A DNA stretch of 64,000 nucleotides from Anomaloglossus baeobatrachus. Its lineage: Eukaryota; Chordata; Amphibia; Anura; Aromobatidae. Within the stretch, counting starts at the first letter, position 1, and each line of letters opens with the position of its first letter. The notes beneath the pieces were generated by a model. The model ran no database searches. It worked only from the letters and a program-made list of their open reading frames with translations, and was not told the DNA's origin. Location: assembly GCF_048569485.1 (NCBI RefSeq), contig NC_134353.1, forward strand, positions 427,861,650-427,925,649. The letters are read 5' to 3'. The translations under genes and the position numbers were made by a program. Shown in pieces: positions 19,264 through 30,847 of the stretch.

Positions 19264-20763
19264 TCAAGAGGGGGCTGCCTTAGTGGCAGCGGCTCCTCCG
19301 GACTTCTGAGAACGCGGCTTCGCGCGCCAGATGGGTTTACGATCCTTGGCTGCGGTAGTGGACGAGGCTGAGGGCTTAGAGGCTGACCAGTTAGAGGAAC
19401 GAAAGGAACGAAACCTCGATTGGTTCCTGCCCTGGACAGGTCTCTTGGCTTTAGCTTGTGGCAAGGAAGTACTCTTCCCTCCAGTAGCTTCCTTAATTAT
19501 TTCATCCAGTTGTTCACCAAACAGCCGGGACCCAGCAAAAGGGAGGCCCGCAAGGTACTTCTTAGAAGAAGCGTCTGCTTTCCACTCTCGAAGCCACAAG
19601 ATCCTGCGGATCGCGAGAGAGTTAGCGGAGGCCACCGCCGTGCGGTGAGAAGCCTCCAGAATGGCAGACATGGCGTAGGATGAAAAAGCCGAAGCCTGAG
19701 AAGTTAAGGCCTCCATTTCAGGCATAGAGTCCCTGGTGAGGGAATGTATCTCCGCCAGAGAGGCAGAAACTGCCTTAAGAGCCCACACTGCCGCAAAAGA
19801 CAGGGAGAAGGAGGATCCTTGTGCCTCATATACAGACTTGGCCAGAAGGTCAACCTGGCGGTCAGTGGGATCCTTAAGAGAGGTGGCATCGGCCACCGCT
19901 ACGACTGTGCGGGCTGAGATTCTAGACACCGGAGGGTCTACCTTTGGGGACTGAGCCCACTCCCTCACCACATCTGGTGGAAAGGGAAAACGGTCATCAG
20001 AACTACGCTTTGGAAAGCGTTTGTCAGGACAGGCCCTGGGTTTGGTGACAGTGGCCTGTAAACTGGAGTGGTTAAAAAACGTACTCCGAGCTTTCTTAGG
20101 AGAGGCAAACTGATGTATCTCCACCAGAGAGGCTTGTTCCTCTGACACTGGTGGATTGAGATTCAGAACGGAGTTAATGGACGCAATCAAGTCACTAACA
20201 TCCGCATCATCCTCAGACAAGGCAATGGGGTACCTAGAGCTAGCGTCTGAACCCACAGTAAAAGTATCCTCCTCGCCCTGCACCTCGGCCTGTGAATCAG
20301 AGCCGTGGGACAAGGAAGGAGAAGGGTCCCTACGTCTCCGTTTAGGAGGACGGGGTCCTAGAACATGCTCTGAGGGCTCTGCAGAGCTCGGAGCAGCAGA
20401 GGCACCCTGAGAAGGGGGCTGATGCATGGTCAGCAGTGTCCGGGACAGTTGTCCCATAGAGTCGGCAAAAGACTGGGAAATAGCTCTGGAAAAAGATGCT
20501 ACCCAAGCCGGGGGGTCAGTCACCGGGGCTGGAGCGGCCGGAGGAACCCCTGAGGAGGCTCCAGGCTGAGGGACCACCATGTTAGAGCAGGCATCACAAT
20601 GTGGGTATGTGCTTGGCTCTGGCAGAATGAGCTTACATGCAGTGCATATAGCGTACAGCTTTGCAGCCTTGCTCCTAGTGACAGACATGCTGCTGAGGTG
20701 GAGGCTCTGCAGCAAGAATACACTCCTGTAGAATGCCCTGAGAGTGTATAATAAAAAGCCCAC
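19264..20763 (-). CDS. DIRS Gag-like protein
   Basis: 499 codons, open. About residues 35-60 have a C-x2-C...C-x2-C zinc-finger-like cluster (C-T-A-C-K, then H-C-D-A-C). A Pro/Ser/Ala-rich disordered region with a basic K-R-R-R-R-D run follows near 138, then an acidic stretch. The C-terminal third is Ala/Ser-rich helical and ends in a basic tail (K-R-P-V-Q-G-R-N-Q-S-R-F-R). It sits first in the element, about 60 bp before the RT frame, and is expected to bind the RNA. The role is assigned mainly from position. Confidence 0.75.
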   Translation of the reverse strand: MGFLLYTLRAFYRSVFLLQSLHLSSMSVTRSKAAKLYAICTACKLILPEPSTYPHCDACSNMVVPQPGASSGVPPAAPAPVTDPPAWVASFSRAISQSFADSMGQLSRTLLTMHQPPSQGASAAPSSAEPSEHVLGPRPPKRRRRDPSPSLSHGSDSQAEVQGEEDTFTVGSDASSRYPIALSEDDADVSDLIASINSVLNLNPPVSEEQASLVEIHQFASPKKARSTFFNHSSLQATVTKPRACPDKRFPKRSSDDRFPFPPDVVREWAQSPKVDPPVSRISARTVVAVADATSLKDPTDRQVDLLAKSVYEAQGSSFSLSFAAVWALKAVSASLAEIHSLTRDSMPEMEALTSQASAFSSYAMSAILEASHRTAVASANSLAIRRILWLREWKADASSKKYLAGLPFAGSRLFGEQLDEIIKEATGGKSTSLPQAKAKRPVQGRNQSRFRSFRSSNWSASKPSASSTTAAKDRKPIWRAKPRSQKSGGAAATKAAPS

Positions 20764-21599
20764 AACCAGAGGTTGTGGCTTACCAGACCGCTCTCTGTGT
20801 GCCCTCCAGATTCCACAGCTCAGACCCCCAGTGAAGCGTCAGCCTTCCTAAAAGCAGCAGCTGCAGCATCCAGCGCCGATCAGTGTAAGAACGCTGAGAA
20901 AATGGAGCTGGAAGGAGGAGGGGGGCGGGAAGAAGCCCAAGAGCGGGAAACCGGAGGGCCAAGGAGAGATACAGGGGAGGGAACATCTCCACAGAGAGGA
21001 GTGTCCTCCCCTCTGCTGGCCGGCCGGTGGGCGGCGCGACGCTATGCATCTGCATGAATGACATGCAGGGAAGCCGAAACCGAAACTAGGCCCAAACTGA
21101 AGCCGGGCCTAGATTTAAACATGCGGCCGACGAGCAGGCACCCCCGGCGCGGTTCTCCGGAAAAACACCGAGAACCGGCCGGAATTACAGTAAAGACAAA
21201 AAAACATACTCTCCCCTCAATAAAAGTACCCGGGACCCCTGAAAAACGTCTCAATACTTAGCTTTTGAGACGCAGGGCCATGTCCCTGAGGGAAGGTCAA
21301 ACGCTCCGTCCAGCAGGAACCTGACAGGGCTGCGGATGGAGACCGGTCTCCTGCAAAGCAGAGAGGACCGTGATGGCTCCCACTTCAAACCAGAGCCTGA
21401 AAAGGATGTTGAAGGAGCGCGGCATGTGAAGGCTCCAGCCTTGTAAAGTCAACCTTAACAGCACCGCCGACACAGTGGGGTGTGAAGGGACATGCCGGGA
21501 GTCCAGATTGGACCCGCTTTTCTTCCATATCTTTAAAAACAAAATCTTAAAAATGAAAAATCAGAGAATGCATGTGTGTGTGACCTCCTGAAACACAAA

Positions 21600-21750
21600 G
21601 CATTGAACTGGTTAGCTTGTCATCCAGGGGGTGTATATAGCCCGGAGGGAGGAGCTACACGTTTTGAGTGTAGTACTTTGTGTGTCCTCCGGAGGCAGTA
21701 GCTATACACCCATGGTCTGGGTCTCCCATAAGGAACGATGAAGAAAAATC
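21600..21750. repeat. DIRS right terminal inverted repeat
   Basis: Reverse-complement partner of the left repeat, from GAACTGGTTAGCTTGTCATC to AACGATGAAGAAAAA. Only a few differences are visible by eye. Confidence 0.85.
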
Positions 21751-21923
21751 TCGCCCTCCATTGCCCAGAAGTGCTCTGTTTATGGCTAGCTGCATGTGGA
21801 CAAAGAGCCGAACTGCCCAATCAGTGGTTTCCAAAGAGGTACAGGTCAAGTCCGGGTTCAGAAATGTATCTAGTCTGGCTGAACCCGCCGAACCTGAACC
21901 TAAACGAGTCCACTCATTTCTAG
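21751..21923. repeat. hAT-type MITE end
   Basis: Ends ...CCACTCATTTCTAG; the reverse complement CTAGAAATGAGTGG matches the TAG.GATGAG ends seen at 31697 and 55284. The other end is not found. Confidence 0.4.
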
Positions 21924-22929
21924 TTTAAGACCTATGGGCAATCCTTATATTTTAGTGTCCACAAAGAAATATGATGACTTTTTTTTTGCAGGACGAGTCG
22001 TACTTTTGAATGCCTTCTTTTACCACATACTTTAGTGGAAAACGTTTCTGTTTTTTTAAAAAAACATTTTTTAAACTTTTCACTCTATTAGTCTCCTTAG
22101 GGGACTTGAACCTGCAATTGTCTGATTGCTTGTACTACACATACAGAAGTGCCACAGTATTATTTTGAAAAATAAAAATCAGTTTCCCTTGAAGCCTGGC
22201 CACAGTTTCATAATGATAAGCATAAAGGCTGTAATAGCAACCCATCGGAGCACTGCAATCACACCATTGGAACGCCGATGGGTGCATAGAATGACAAATC
22301 CCCATCGTGGGGCACTGCTAATGCCACTGTCAGAGTTTGATAAGGCATTTAATAAGTTAATAGCTGCGGGCTGAGCTCCGCTCCACCCACGACTATTAGC
22401 GGCAGGTCCTGGCTGTAACACACAGCCATTACCTACCGGGTATGGAGTAAGATCACCCCATATGCCAGCTACCAAATTACACAATACAAGTATGGCAGAT
22501 GTTAGTAAGGATTTAAGGAGTAACTAAATACTTTCTACATAATTTTTCTTTTTCTATTTAGCTGGCTTCAGATTGGCTGGAGACCGGGTCCTGAAGCCCT
22601 CCCCAGAAATCACTCTACTAGACTAAACCCCCAAGAAGCACGTATACATGAATAAAGAGAATATTTTTCATCAACATCGCTTCCTGTGAAAGATGAGAAT
22701 GGGTTTTGAAAGCCACGCTCTCTCTACTATCACATCCTCTCTCTCTTTGACAGATATTTTTGCTGATGTAATTTGTTCATTTTTGACACAACCAGGGTTT
22801 TGGTCTGAAAATTTAACATTTGTTCAGGATTTTTTTTCTATTTCTGTTATATAGCAAGTTTTGTTGCTGTGTATTATGTGATATGTGATGCAGGATTTAT
22901 GCACTGTTTTAGCATGAAATTATGTATTG
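21924..22929. other. Unassigned intergenic stretch
   Basis: AT-rich, with no convincing frame. Around 22565-22690 a segment ending ATGAATAAAGAGAATATTTTTCATCAAC resembles the tail zone that follows Penelope ribozymes at 10480, but the ribozyme core is absent. Confidence 0.3.
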
Positions 22930-22931
22930 TA

Positions 22932-23008
22932 TAGTGCTCAAAAAACTAAATGGAACACCAAAATACAAAATCCTTGTTTAAGTGTTCCCTTTATTTTTTT
23001 GAGCAGTA
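22932..23008. mobile_element. 77-bp mariner-type MITE
   Basis: Inverted repeats of about 27 bp (TAGTGCTCAAAAAACTAAA... and ...TTTATTTTTTTGAGCAGTA), flanked by TA on both sides (22930-22931, 23009-23010). It is essentially two ends with a few bases between. Confidence 0.8.
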
Positions 23009-23134
23009 TATTTCATCCATATATATATATAATTTTATAACTAACTATTTGAATACATAATCAGCTTGGTTATGTTTGATTTATAAGGGTAGTGTTCCTC
23101 CATCACAGAGTTTCAAAATACTTACCAGGTCTGA

Positions 23135-23400
23135 AAGGGAATACGCCACCAGGTTTTTGCCACCTAACCTGAGAGCAGCATAACGTAGGGGCAGAGATAC
23201 TGATTCCAGTGATGTGTCATTTTATCATTAAAGGACTATCTGGCTCTGTATAACTGCCAGATCTGGAGCAGAGAAAACATTGATGTTATCAAAATGACAG
23301 CAAACAGCTCAGTAAGTGACACATTGCTGAAATCAGGGTCTCTGTCACTACGTTATGCTGCTCTTAGATGAGGCAGCAAAAATCTGGTGACAGATTCCCT
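23135..23400. mobile_element. TTAA-type MITE (AAAGGGAATCTGTCACCAG family)
   Basis: The ends AAAGGGAATACGCCACCAGG and CTGGTGACAGATTCCCTTT are inverted copies, and inner inverted blocks also pair (CATAACGTAGGG with TACGTTATG). The right flank is TTAA at 23401-23404; the left duplication has decayed. Confidence 0.7.
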
Positions 23401-24419
23401 TTAACCCCTTCACCCCCGGCCACTTAAACACCCTTCTGACTGGGCCATTTTTTGCAATTCTGGCCAGTGTTACGTTCACAGGTTATAACTCTAGAACACT
23501 TCAACGGATCCCGGTGATTCTGAGACTGTTTTTTCGTTATATATTGTACTTCATAGTAGTTGTAAATTTAGGCCGATATTTTTTGCATTTATCTGTGACA
23601 ATTTCAAAAATTTGGCGAAAATTTAGTAGGTTTTCATACTTTTAAATTTTATGACCATAAATCCGAGTTATGTCACACAAAATAGTTACTAAATAACATT
23701 TCCCACATGTCTACTTTACACCAGCGCAATTTTTTAACAAAAAATGTTTTTTCTTAGGAAGTTAGAAAGGTTCAAAGTTCATCAGCAATTTCTCATTTTT
23801 CCAACAAAATTTACAAAACCATTTTTTTTTTTTTAGGGACCACATCACATTGGAAATTACTTTGGAAGTGAGCGGTATTGAGAAAATACCCACAAGAGAC
23901 ACCATTCTAAAAACTGCACCCTTCACACTGCTCAAAGCCACAGCCAAGAAGTTTAGTAATTCTTTAGGATAATAATCCTAAATAATCCTAGGAACCAAAG
24001 CAATGAGGAAGGATTTTTTTTTTTTTAACACAAAAATGTTGCTTTAGCCATAACATTTTGCATTTTAACAAGGATAATCACATTTTCGGGAAAAATTGTA
24101 CCATAAAATTTATTGAGCAATTTCTCATGAATACACTGATACCTTATATGTTGTGGAAATCAATTGTTTGAGCTCACGGCAGGGCTCAGAAGGGAAGGAG
24201 CCCCATTTGCATTTTTCAAAGCAAAATTAGCTGGAATCATTAGTGGACGCTATGTCACGTTGGGAGACCCCCTAAGGTGCCTAAACAGTGGAGCTTCCCC
24301 ACAAGTTACCTAATTTTGGAAACTAGACCTCTCAAGGAATTAATAGAGGTTTGGTGAGCCCTTTTAACCCATGGGGACTTCACAGCAGTTTATAATGTTG
24401 AGCCGTGAAAATATATACT

Positions 24420-25371
24420 GTATTTTTAACTTTATAAGACGCACTGGATTATAAAATGCACCCCAAATTTAGAGGAAAATAGGGAAAAAAATTAAATGTT
24501 AAAATGAGGGTCCATCTTATAATCCTAGTGCGTCTTAATCCTAATGCTCACCAGGTGGGAGCTGCTGTGGTGGAGCGGCTCAGGAAGGTCATAGGAGGCC
24601 GGGTAGGCGATGCTGTGGGCTCGGAAGAGGGGGTGTTGCGGCTCAGGAAGATCGGCGATACTGCAGGCTCTGGAGTGTAGCAGCGGGTGCAATTGAATGC
24701 CCCAGCTATGACTTACCAGCGCGACTGTGGTGGAAACGGGGTCATAGGAGGCAGGTCACAGGACGCACTCAGAGGTGTCAAGGTGGGCGCCATTAATCTG
24801 CAGGCAGGCAGTCTGCAGAGGTGTCACAGCACGGGATGTCTCAGCGGCGGGTGCATTGATCTGCAGGGGGGGGGCTACAAGGGTGTCTCGGCAGCAGGTG
24901 CATTGAGCTACCAGCTCCATTGAATCACCCGCGGTTGACGAGATGGACTTCACGAAAATGTCCCCGGAAGCGGCGCGTGTGCAGATACAACTCCACAGCC
25001 ATTTTTTTTAATTCCATCTCATCTATCTGCGCACGCACCATCTCCACAGCCATTTTCTTGAAGTTCATGGAGTCACCCATGGTTGACTCAACTTGAGCCG
25101 GCAGTCAGCTCAATGCACCTGCCGCAGAGACACCCTCGCAGCCCACCCGCCCGCATTTCAATGCACCCGCCGCCAAAACACCCTCACAGCCCGCCAGCAA
25201 ATCAATACTGCCCGCCGCGATACCCCCGATCGCGTCCTATGAGCTTGTCTCCTATGACCCGGCTCGACCACCACCGCCCCAGTAAGTCAGATCTGTTTTG
25301 TAAGACGCACCCCCATTTTACCCACAGTTTTGGGGGGGAAAAAAGATAAGTCTTACAAAGTGAAAAATACG
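24420..25371. mobile_element. Nested MITE (GTATTTTT..GTAAGACGCAC ends)
   Basis: Left end GTATTTTTAACTTTATAAGAC and right end GTCTTACAAAGTGAAAAATACG are inverted, with TATATA on both flanks. The interior is GC-rich, with CTGCAG and GGGTGCATTGA blocks repeated in both orientations. Confidence 0.6.
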
Positions 25372-25480
25372 GTATATATTTTTTTTACCGCAAAATCGCT
25401 ACTTCATCCAGGTAGCTTTTTTTGTTTTTTTTTCTTCACCATAACATTTATTGTGCAGTTTCTCTTGAGTACACAGATAC

Positions 25481-25784
25481 GATAATGAGAAGTGATATCC
25501 AGGCGGCACTCAAAATTGCCGGTGCTCGGTCAAGGGATGGCACACCCAAATAATCTATGAACATAAGACCGGCACTCCAAAACTTGCAGTAATCTTTAGG
25601 ATTTAATCCATAAAAGCACAATATAAACAAAAAGAAAGCGTTTTTTTCGGCTAGACATTTAGTATTGGCAAAGGCTAAAAGTCTAGCCGAAAACGTGTTC
25701 TTTTTGTTTGTATTGTGCTTTTATGGATTAAATCCTAAAGATTACTGCAAATTTTGGAGTGCCGGTCTTCTGTTCATAAATATA
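25481..25784. mobile_element. Palindromic Penelope-derived insert
   Basis: Flanked by a 14-bp duplication (GAGTACACAGATAC 25467-25480 and GAGTACACAGACAC 25785-25798). The arms about 25550-25657 and 25677-25784 are inverted copies. The centre holds GGCTAAAAGTCTAGCCGAAA followed by ACGT, a hammerhead-like stem II/GAAA/stem III remnant. Confidence 0.6.
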
Positions 25785-27535
25785 GAGTACACAGACACCT
25801 CATAAGTGGTGGAAATCAATTGTTTGAGTGCACAGCAGAGCTCGGAAGGGAAGGAGCGCCATATGGCTAAAAAAAATGCTTGAAATCATTAGTGGATGCC
25901 ATGTTATGTTTGGAGACTGCCTAATGTGCCTAAACAATGGAGCACCCCCACAAGTAACCCCATTTTGAAAACTAGACCCCTCAAGGAATTTAACCAGATA
26001 TTTGGTGAGCCCCTTGCACCCCCAGAAGTAGGCGCTCAACGTGAAGCACAAGATAAATATGAGCCGCACCCTACCGCGATGTTTTAAACAGACAGAATGA
26101 ACAAAACAATAGCAGTTGAATTGGATTTTTTTTTTTCGCTGTTCACCTTCTGGTATAGGCGATTCCTTGGGTCAGTACGATTACAGCGATACCAAGTTTA
26201 TAACGTTTTTGTAGGTTTGGCGACTATCACACTAAAATCACTTTTTACAAAATAAAGGTTTTTTGCATCACAGGATTTTGAAGGCTATAGTTTTTTTAAT
26301 TTTCTGCCGACAGTCATGTGAGAGCTTGTATTTTGCGGGATGAGTTGGAGATTCTATTGGTACCATTTTTTGTCACAATTTTTGATCGCTTTTTATTCCA
26401 CGTTTTGTGAGGCAAAATCAAGAAGAAACAGTAACTCAGGAATAGTTCTTTTTGTTTTGTTTTTTTTTACACCGCTCACCGTGCCATAAAACTGACAAGA
26501 TAGCTTTATTTCTCACATCGGTACGATTACAGCAATACCACATTCATAGTTTATTTTTTGTTTTGCTGCTTTTACACGATAAAAACAAATATTTTATAGG
26601 AAAAAATAAAAACAGTTTTTGCATTGCTGTATTCTGAAAGCTATCACTTTTTTATTTTTTGGCTGATGGAGCTGTATGGTGGCTTGTTTTTTGCGGGAAA
26701 AGATGACGTTTTCAGTGGTACCATTTTTATTTATATATGACCTTTTGATTGCGTTTTATCCCATTTTTTTTGTCACCTGTATGTTGAAAACAGTTTTTGC
26801 TACGTTTATTTTTTTTTACTGTGTTCACTGAAGGGGTTAACTAGTGTGACAGTTTTGTAGCTCGGGTTATTACGGACGTGGCAATACCAAACATGTGTAC
26901 TTCTTTATTTGTTTTATTTTACACAAATAAAAGTATTTATTGGAATTATTTTTTGTTTATTTTTTTTAAATATTTTTACTTTTTCACTATGTCCCTTTAT
27001 GAGACAGCACCCCACAGTGCTCCGAGTGCAGCTGCAATGTTCTGTAATGCTAGATTACTGCAGGACATCGCAGCATGTCAGCGCTGCAGTGAGAGTGTGT
27101 GATCACACAACAGGAATGATCACACAGGCTCTCAGTAGGCTCAGAGGAGTCAGGTAACCCGGAAGTCATCATGACAATGATCGGGCCCTCATGTTTACAT
27201 CTTGGGGGTCTGGATCAGAGGGGAGAGGTAATTCCTCTCCCAATCCTCTAAGTGTTGCAATCGGTATTGATTGCAGCAATTAGGGGGTTAACGAACTGTC
27301 CATGGCTGCGGGGGGCAGGGGCTTGGCCGTGGGCTAAGCAGAGTCGCTGGCAGCTATCGCAGGGGCACAGCCCACTGCGCTCTTGCGATTTTTTGGGACG
27401 TACAGGTACGTCCATGGTCGTTAAGTCACGTAAAAATATTACGTACTCTTATGGCCCGCGGTCGTGAAGGAGTTAAAGAACCTATAAAATATGTTAATAA
27501 ACTTGTGCCAAAAGCGCAATTATAAAAATACTTAA

Positions 27536-29016
27536 GGCTCTGTGCGCACTGGGAAATGGAATTTTCTTGAGAAAATTCCGCATCCTCTCAAAGATTACCG
27601 CACCCGCGGTAAAAAACCGCGGGAAACCGCACCCGAAAACCGCATGCGGTTTGCCGCGGTATGCCGCGGCTTTACCGCGGTATTGTTCGCGGTATTGCCG
27701 CGTGCGGGTTGGGATGTGCTTTATTGCATTCAATGCAATAAAGCACATTGAAGAAAAAAAAAAAAAAAAATACATTTAATTCTGATAGTAGATAGACAGA
27801 AGAATAGATAGAGGGATAGATAGATAGACAGACGCATAGATAGAGGGATAGATAGATAGACAGACAGAGGGATAGATAGATAGAGGACAGATCGCTGCAT
27901 TTCCCACGGTCGGCAGTGAGTTCACATTACCGGCCGTGGGAAATGACCGATAATTACCTCTGCTGTCTGCTGCATTCAGCCTGTCTGTGACAGTCGCGGC
28001 TGGATGTCAGCAGTGCAGGACGTCGGAGCCGGAGCTGTGGATGTCGGAGCGGTGGATTACGCCGGAGCTTTGGTGCGGGAGGGGTTAATAAAATGGTGAA
28101 CGAGGCTTGTTTGTTTTATTTAAAATAAAGGATTTTTCGGTGTCTATGTTTTTTTCACTTTACTTACGGGTTGATCATGTCAGCTGTCACATAGACGCTG
28201 CCATGATCAAGCCTGGGGTTAATGGCGGTGGTCCCCCATCACCATTAACCCCTTGTATTACCTTGTCACCACTGCTACACGGTGGCAAGAAGAGCCGAGG
28301 ACACGCCGGCAGTGCCGCATAATGGATGCGACAGTGCCGGGGCAGCTGCGGCTGATATTCTCGGCTGCCGGAGGGGGAGTGAGGCGGGAGACATTACCCC
28401 TGCCCCTGTCCCTCCAGAGCCTGAGAATACCGGGCCGCCGCTGTGTGCTTACCTCGGCTGGAAGGTAAATATGCAGCGGAGCCCACGTTCTTTTTTTTCT
28501 ATATTTCCGTTTTCTTTCTATGTGTGTTCTATGTGTCTGTGTCTATGTGATCTATGTCTGTGATGTGTGTTCTGTGTCTGATGTGTGTGTGTTTACTCTG
28601 CACGACTTCCTGTTCCTGTAATGACATCACTTCCCTGCAAAACCGCAAGCAAGTGATGCACATTACCGGAGGTAAACCGCAAAATACCGCAGGGAATAAC
28701 GCAGGAAAACGCAGTGAACCGCACAGAATTTGCTGCCTGCGTTATTGCCTGCGGGATTTCATGATTAACATTGAGTCAATGGAGTGAAATCCCGCAGCGA
28801 TGTGCGGAAAAGAAGTGACATGCACTTGTTTTTGCTGCGGGATTCCCGCAGCAAAACATGCAGCTGTCAAATTCCGCCCAGTGCGCACAGGATTTTTTTT
28901 CTCCATAGGATTTGCTGGTGATTCACTGCAGAGATGTTATGAACATTTTCTGCAGCGAAACATGCAGCAAATCCGCGGCAAAATCCGCGAAAAATCCGGT
29001 AAGTGCGCACATAGCC
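27536..29016. mobile_element. TTAA-type MITE, 1.48 kb (GGCT.TGTGCGCAC ends)
   Basis: Ends GGCTCTGTGCGCACT and (reverse complement) GGCTATGTGCGCACTT, with TTAA at 27532-27535 and 29017-29020. The interior has clusters of CCGCGG/ACCGCGGT palindromes (27600-27710) and GCAGGAAAACGCAG blocks, a GATA microsatellite and GT-rich runs. Confidence 0.7.
27780..27893 (+). repeat. GATA/GACA microsatellite
   Basis: Imperfect (GATA)n with GACA and GAGG interruptions. Confidence 0.85.
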
Positions 29017-29020
29017 TTAA

Positions 29021-29511
29021 GGGAACCTACCACCAGGATTTTGCCATATAAAGTAAAGGCAGTGGCATTCTGAGACTATGATGCTGATTGCAGGCATACC
29101 TTTTGTTGAAAAAAAAAAATTGGATGCTCGGTTGCTGAAATATCTTTAATCAAAGTTGCAGAAATGCACTCCATTTTCATCGAAGTGTGCATCGAGGGTG
29201 GGCCTTTATGGGTCACGTCCTCGGTGTATATTCCACCTACTCCATCTTGTATTGCATGCCAACAGCAGCAATGGCGGCGTGGCACTATATTTAAATAAAG
29301 AAAAGGGGCATGCAATACAAGACGCAGTAAATGGAATATACACCGAGGACCTGACCCATAAAGGCCCACCCTCGACGCTCACGTCAATCAAAGTGGAGTG
29401 CATTTCTGCAACTTTGATTAAAGATATATTTCAGCAGCCAAGCATCCGATCTTTCTATAACAGGTATGCCTGGAGTCAGCATCTTCGTGTCAGTATAGCA
29501 CTGCCTTCACT
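29021..29511. mobile_element. TTAA-type MITE with long inverted arms
   Basis: TTAA at 29017-29020 and 29512-29515. The arms about 29115-29260 and 29300-29455 are inverted copies of each other (CCTCGGTGTATATTCCA against TGGAATATACACCGAGG), giving a near-complete hairpin. Confidence 0.7.
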
Positions 29512-29556
29512 TTAAAAAAGGCCTGACGGCCATGAAAGGCCATCTATTAAAAGACT

Positions 29557-29794
29557 TAAAAGGAAACCAACCATCAGGATTTTCAAATATAAAAGTAAAG
29601 CCAGTGCTATACTGGACCCAGGATGCTAAATCTAAGCATACCTTTTGTTCTGAGATTGGATGTTTTATTTAACCAGTATGTGCAAATAAAGTTGCAGCAA
29701 TGCACTGCTATTTGATTGACAAGTGCGACTCTTGTATGCTTCCTTTCCTCTTCTTTTCATTTAACGTGTAAGAGAGAAACTCACCATGTAGTCA
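29557..29794. repeat. Fragment of a related TTAA-type MITE
   Basis: Begins TTAAAAGGAAACCAACCATCAGGATTTT, similar to the start of 29021, and repeats AAGTTGCAGCAATGCACT. It is cut by the solo LTR that follows. Confidence 0.5.
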
Positions 29795-30847
29795 CACAAT
29801 AGAGGCCCCGCACAACACCTTCCCTCACAGGGTTACACACAGCCGACCTGAAACCCTAGTCACCCCCCTCAGGGTAAGACAGGCACACTAGTGGGCGCGA
29901 CCAGGTGGATGGAGAACGCCCACCTAGGTGACTGGAGAGCCCGGGGCGGAAAACCGTGAGAAAAGTTTGGAGTAGTAGTGGAGGAGGAGTGAGAAGGTGA
30001 AGCTCAAGTACAGAGAGCAGAGGCGCCGGGGTTGGAGCCCCGGTGTATTGGCTAGGTGGCAGACGGTGGTCCGTGTCTGACAGGAGACGGGAAGACAGGA
30101 GACGGGAAGACGGCAGCCGGAGATCCGAGGTGGACCGGGGCAGGGTTGGAGCCCGCCAGTACTGACACCGGAGAACCGACCCAGAAACCGTGCACAGAGG
30201 GGGGTACTTGGACCCTGAAGCCAGGACCGGAACCAACGGCCTAGCTAATTAACCAATTGAGGGCAGGATTACAGGTCCTGACCCAACCAAAGTCCCAAAA
30301 GCAGAGAACCACCCACAGAGAGGGATAGGGCATCCATCAGGGCCTGGTAGATCTCACGGGTCAGCGTCAGAGGGCACGGCTCCCAACAGAAGTACCAGGA
30401 GCGGACTCCCGCATTCCACACCGTGAAGTCCAACACATCACAACACAGTGCAGAGGAAAGTGACACAGACCACCAGCCCGGGTGGGGGACCAGAGTACAC
30501 CCGGCCGCGGCGGCCGGCCACCAGCACCTTGGCTAATCACTGGACTTGTCTGATTTATTTAACCGTAAGCTGAGACTCCCTGGTCTGACCAGGCGCGCCG
30601 GCCCCTGCCATCACCATTCCCTGCACCAAGTCACCGGGTCAACCATCCCTACCCACGGAGGGTGGTGTGGTGCCACACTTCACAACACACCGTGGGTGGT
30701 GTCAGAGACTGATTACGTCAAATCCTGTACAAATACATCCCCTTTTATTTGGAGTGTCTGCGTGACCCCCGGATCTGGAGAATCCCTTGAGCCACACTGC
30801 GGATCCGGATGTGAGCAGACCGGCTGCTACTGACGGGGGGGCGGCAC
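29795..30847 (+). repeat. Solo LTR, related to elements A-C
   Basis: Starts TGTAGTCACACAATAG and ends GGGGGGCGGCACA. It contains phrases shared with the A-type LTR (CCCTACCCACGGAGGG, CGTGGGTGGTGTCA). No internal sequence or second LTR is nearby, and no clear target duplication is seen. Confidence 0.55.

Larger units (their letters stand above)
15888..21750 (-). mobile_element. DIRS-like tyrosine-recombinase retrotransposon, looks nearly whole
   Basis: About 5.9 kb. The terminal inverted repeats (about 15925-16080 and 21600-21740) are almost identical. An internal complementary region at 16190-16300 is complementary to the outer part of both ends, the arrangement that defines DIRS elements and is thought to template circle formation. 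The minus-strand genes run gag, RT/RNase H, tyrosine recombinase. Near-identical repeats and long open frames indicate a young copy with few breaks. The flank after 21750 is unrelated. Confidence 0.9.
23405..27472. mobile_element. 4-kb TTAA-type non-autonomous DNA element, nested insertions
   Basis: Inverted ends CCCCTTCACCCCCGG and (reverse complement of the right end) CTCCTTCACGACCGCGG, with TTAA on both sides (23401-23404, 27473-27476). The interior is AT-rich and non-coding. It contains a diverged internal duplication (24105-24400 resembles 25437-25466 plus 25785-26030), a nested MITE at 24420-25371 and a palindromic Penelope-derived insert at 25481-25784. Confidence 0.7.
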
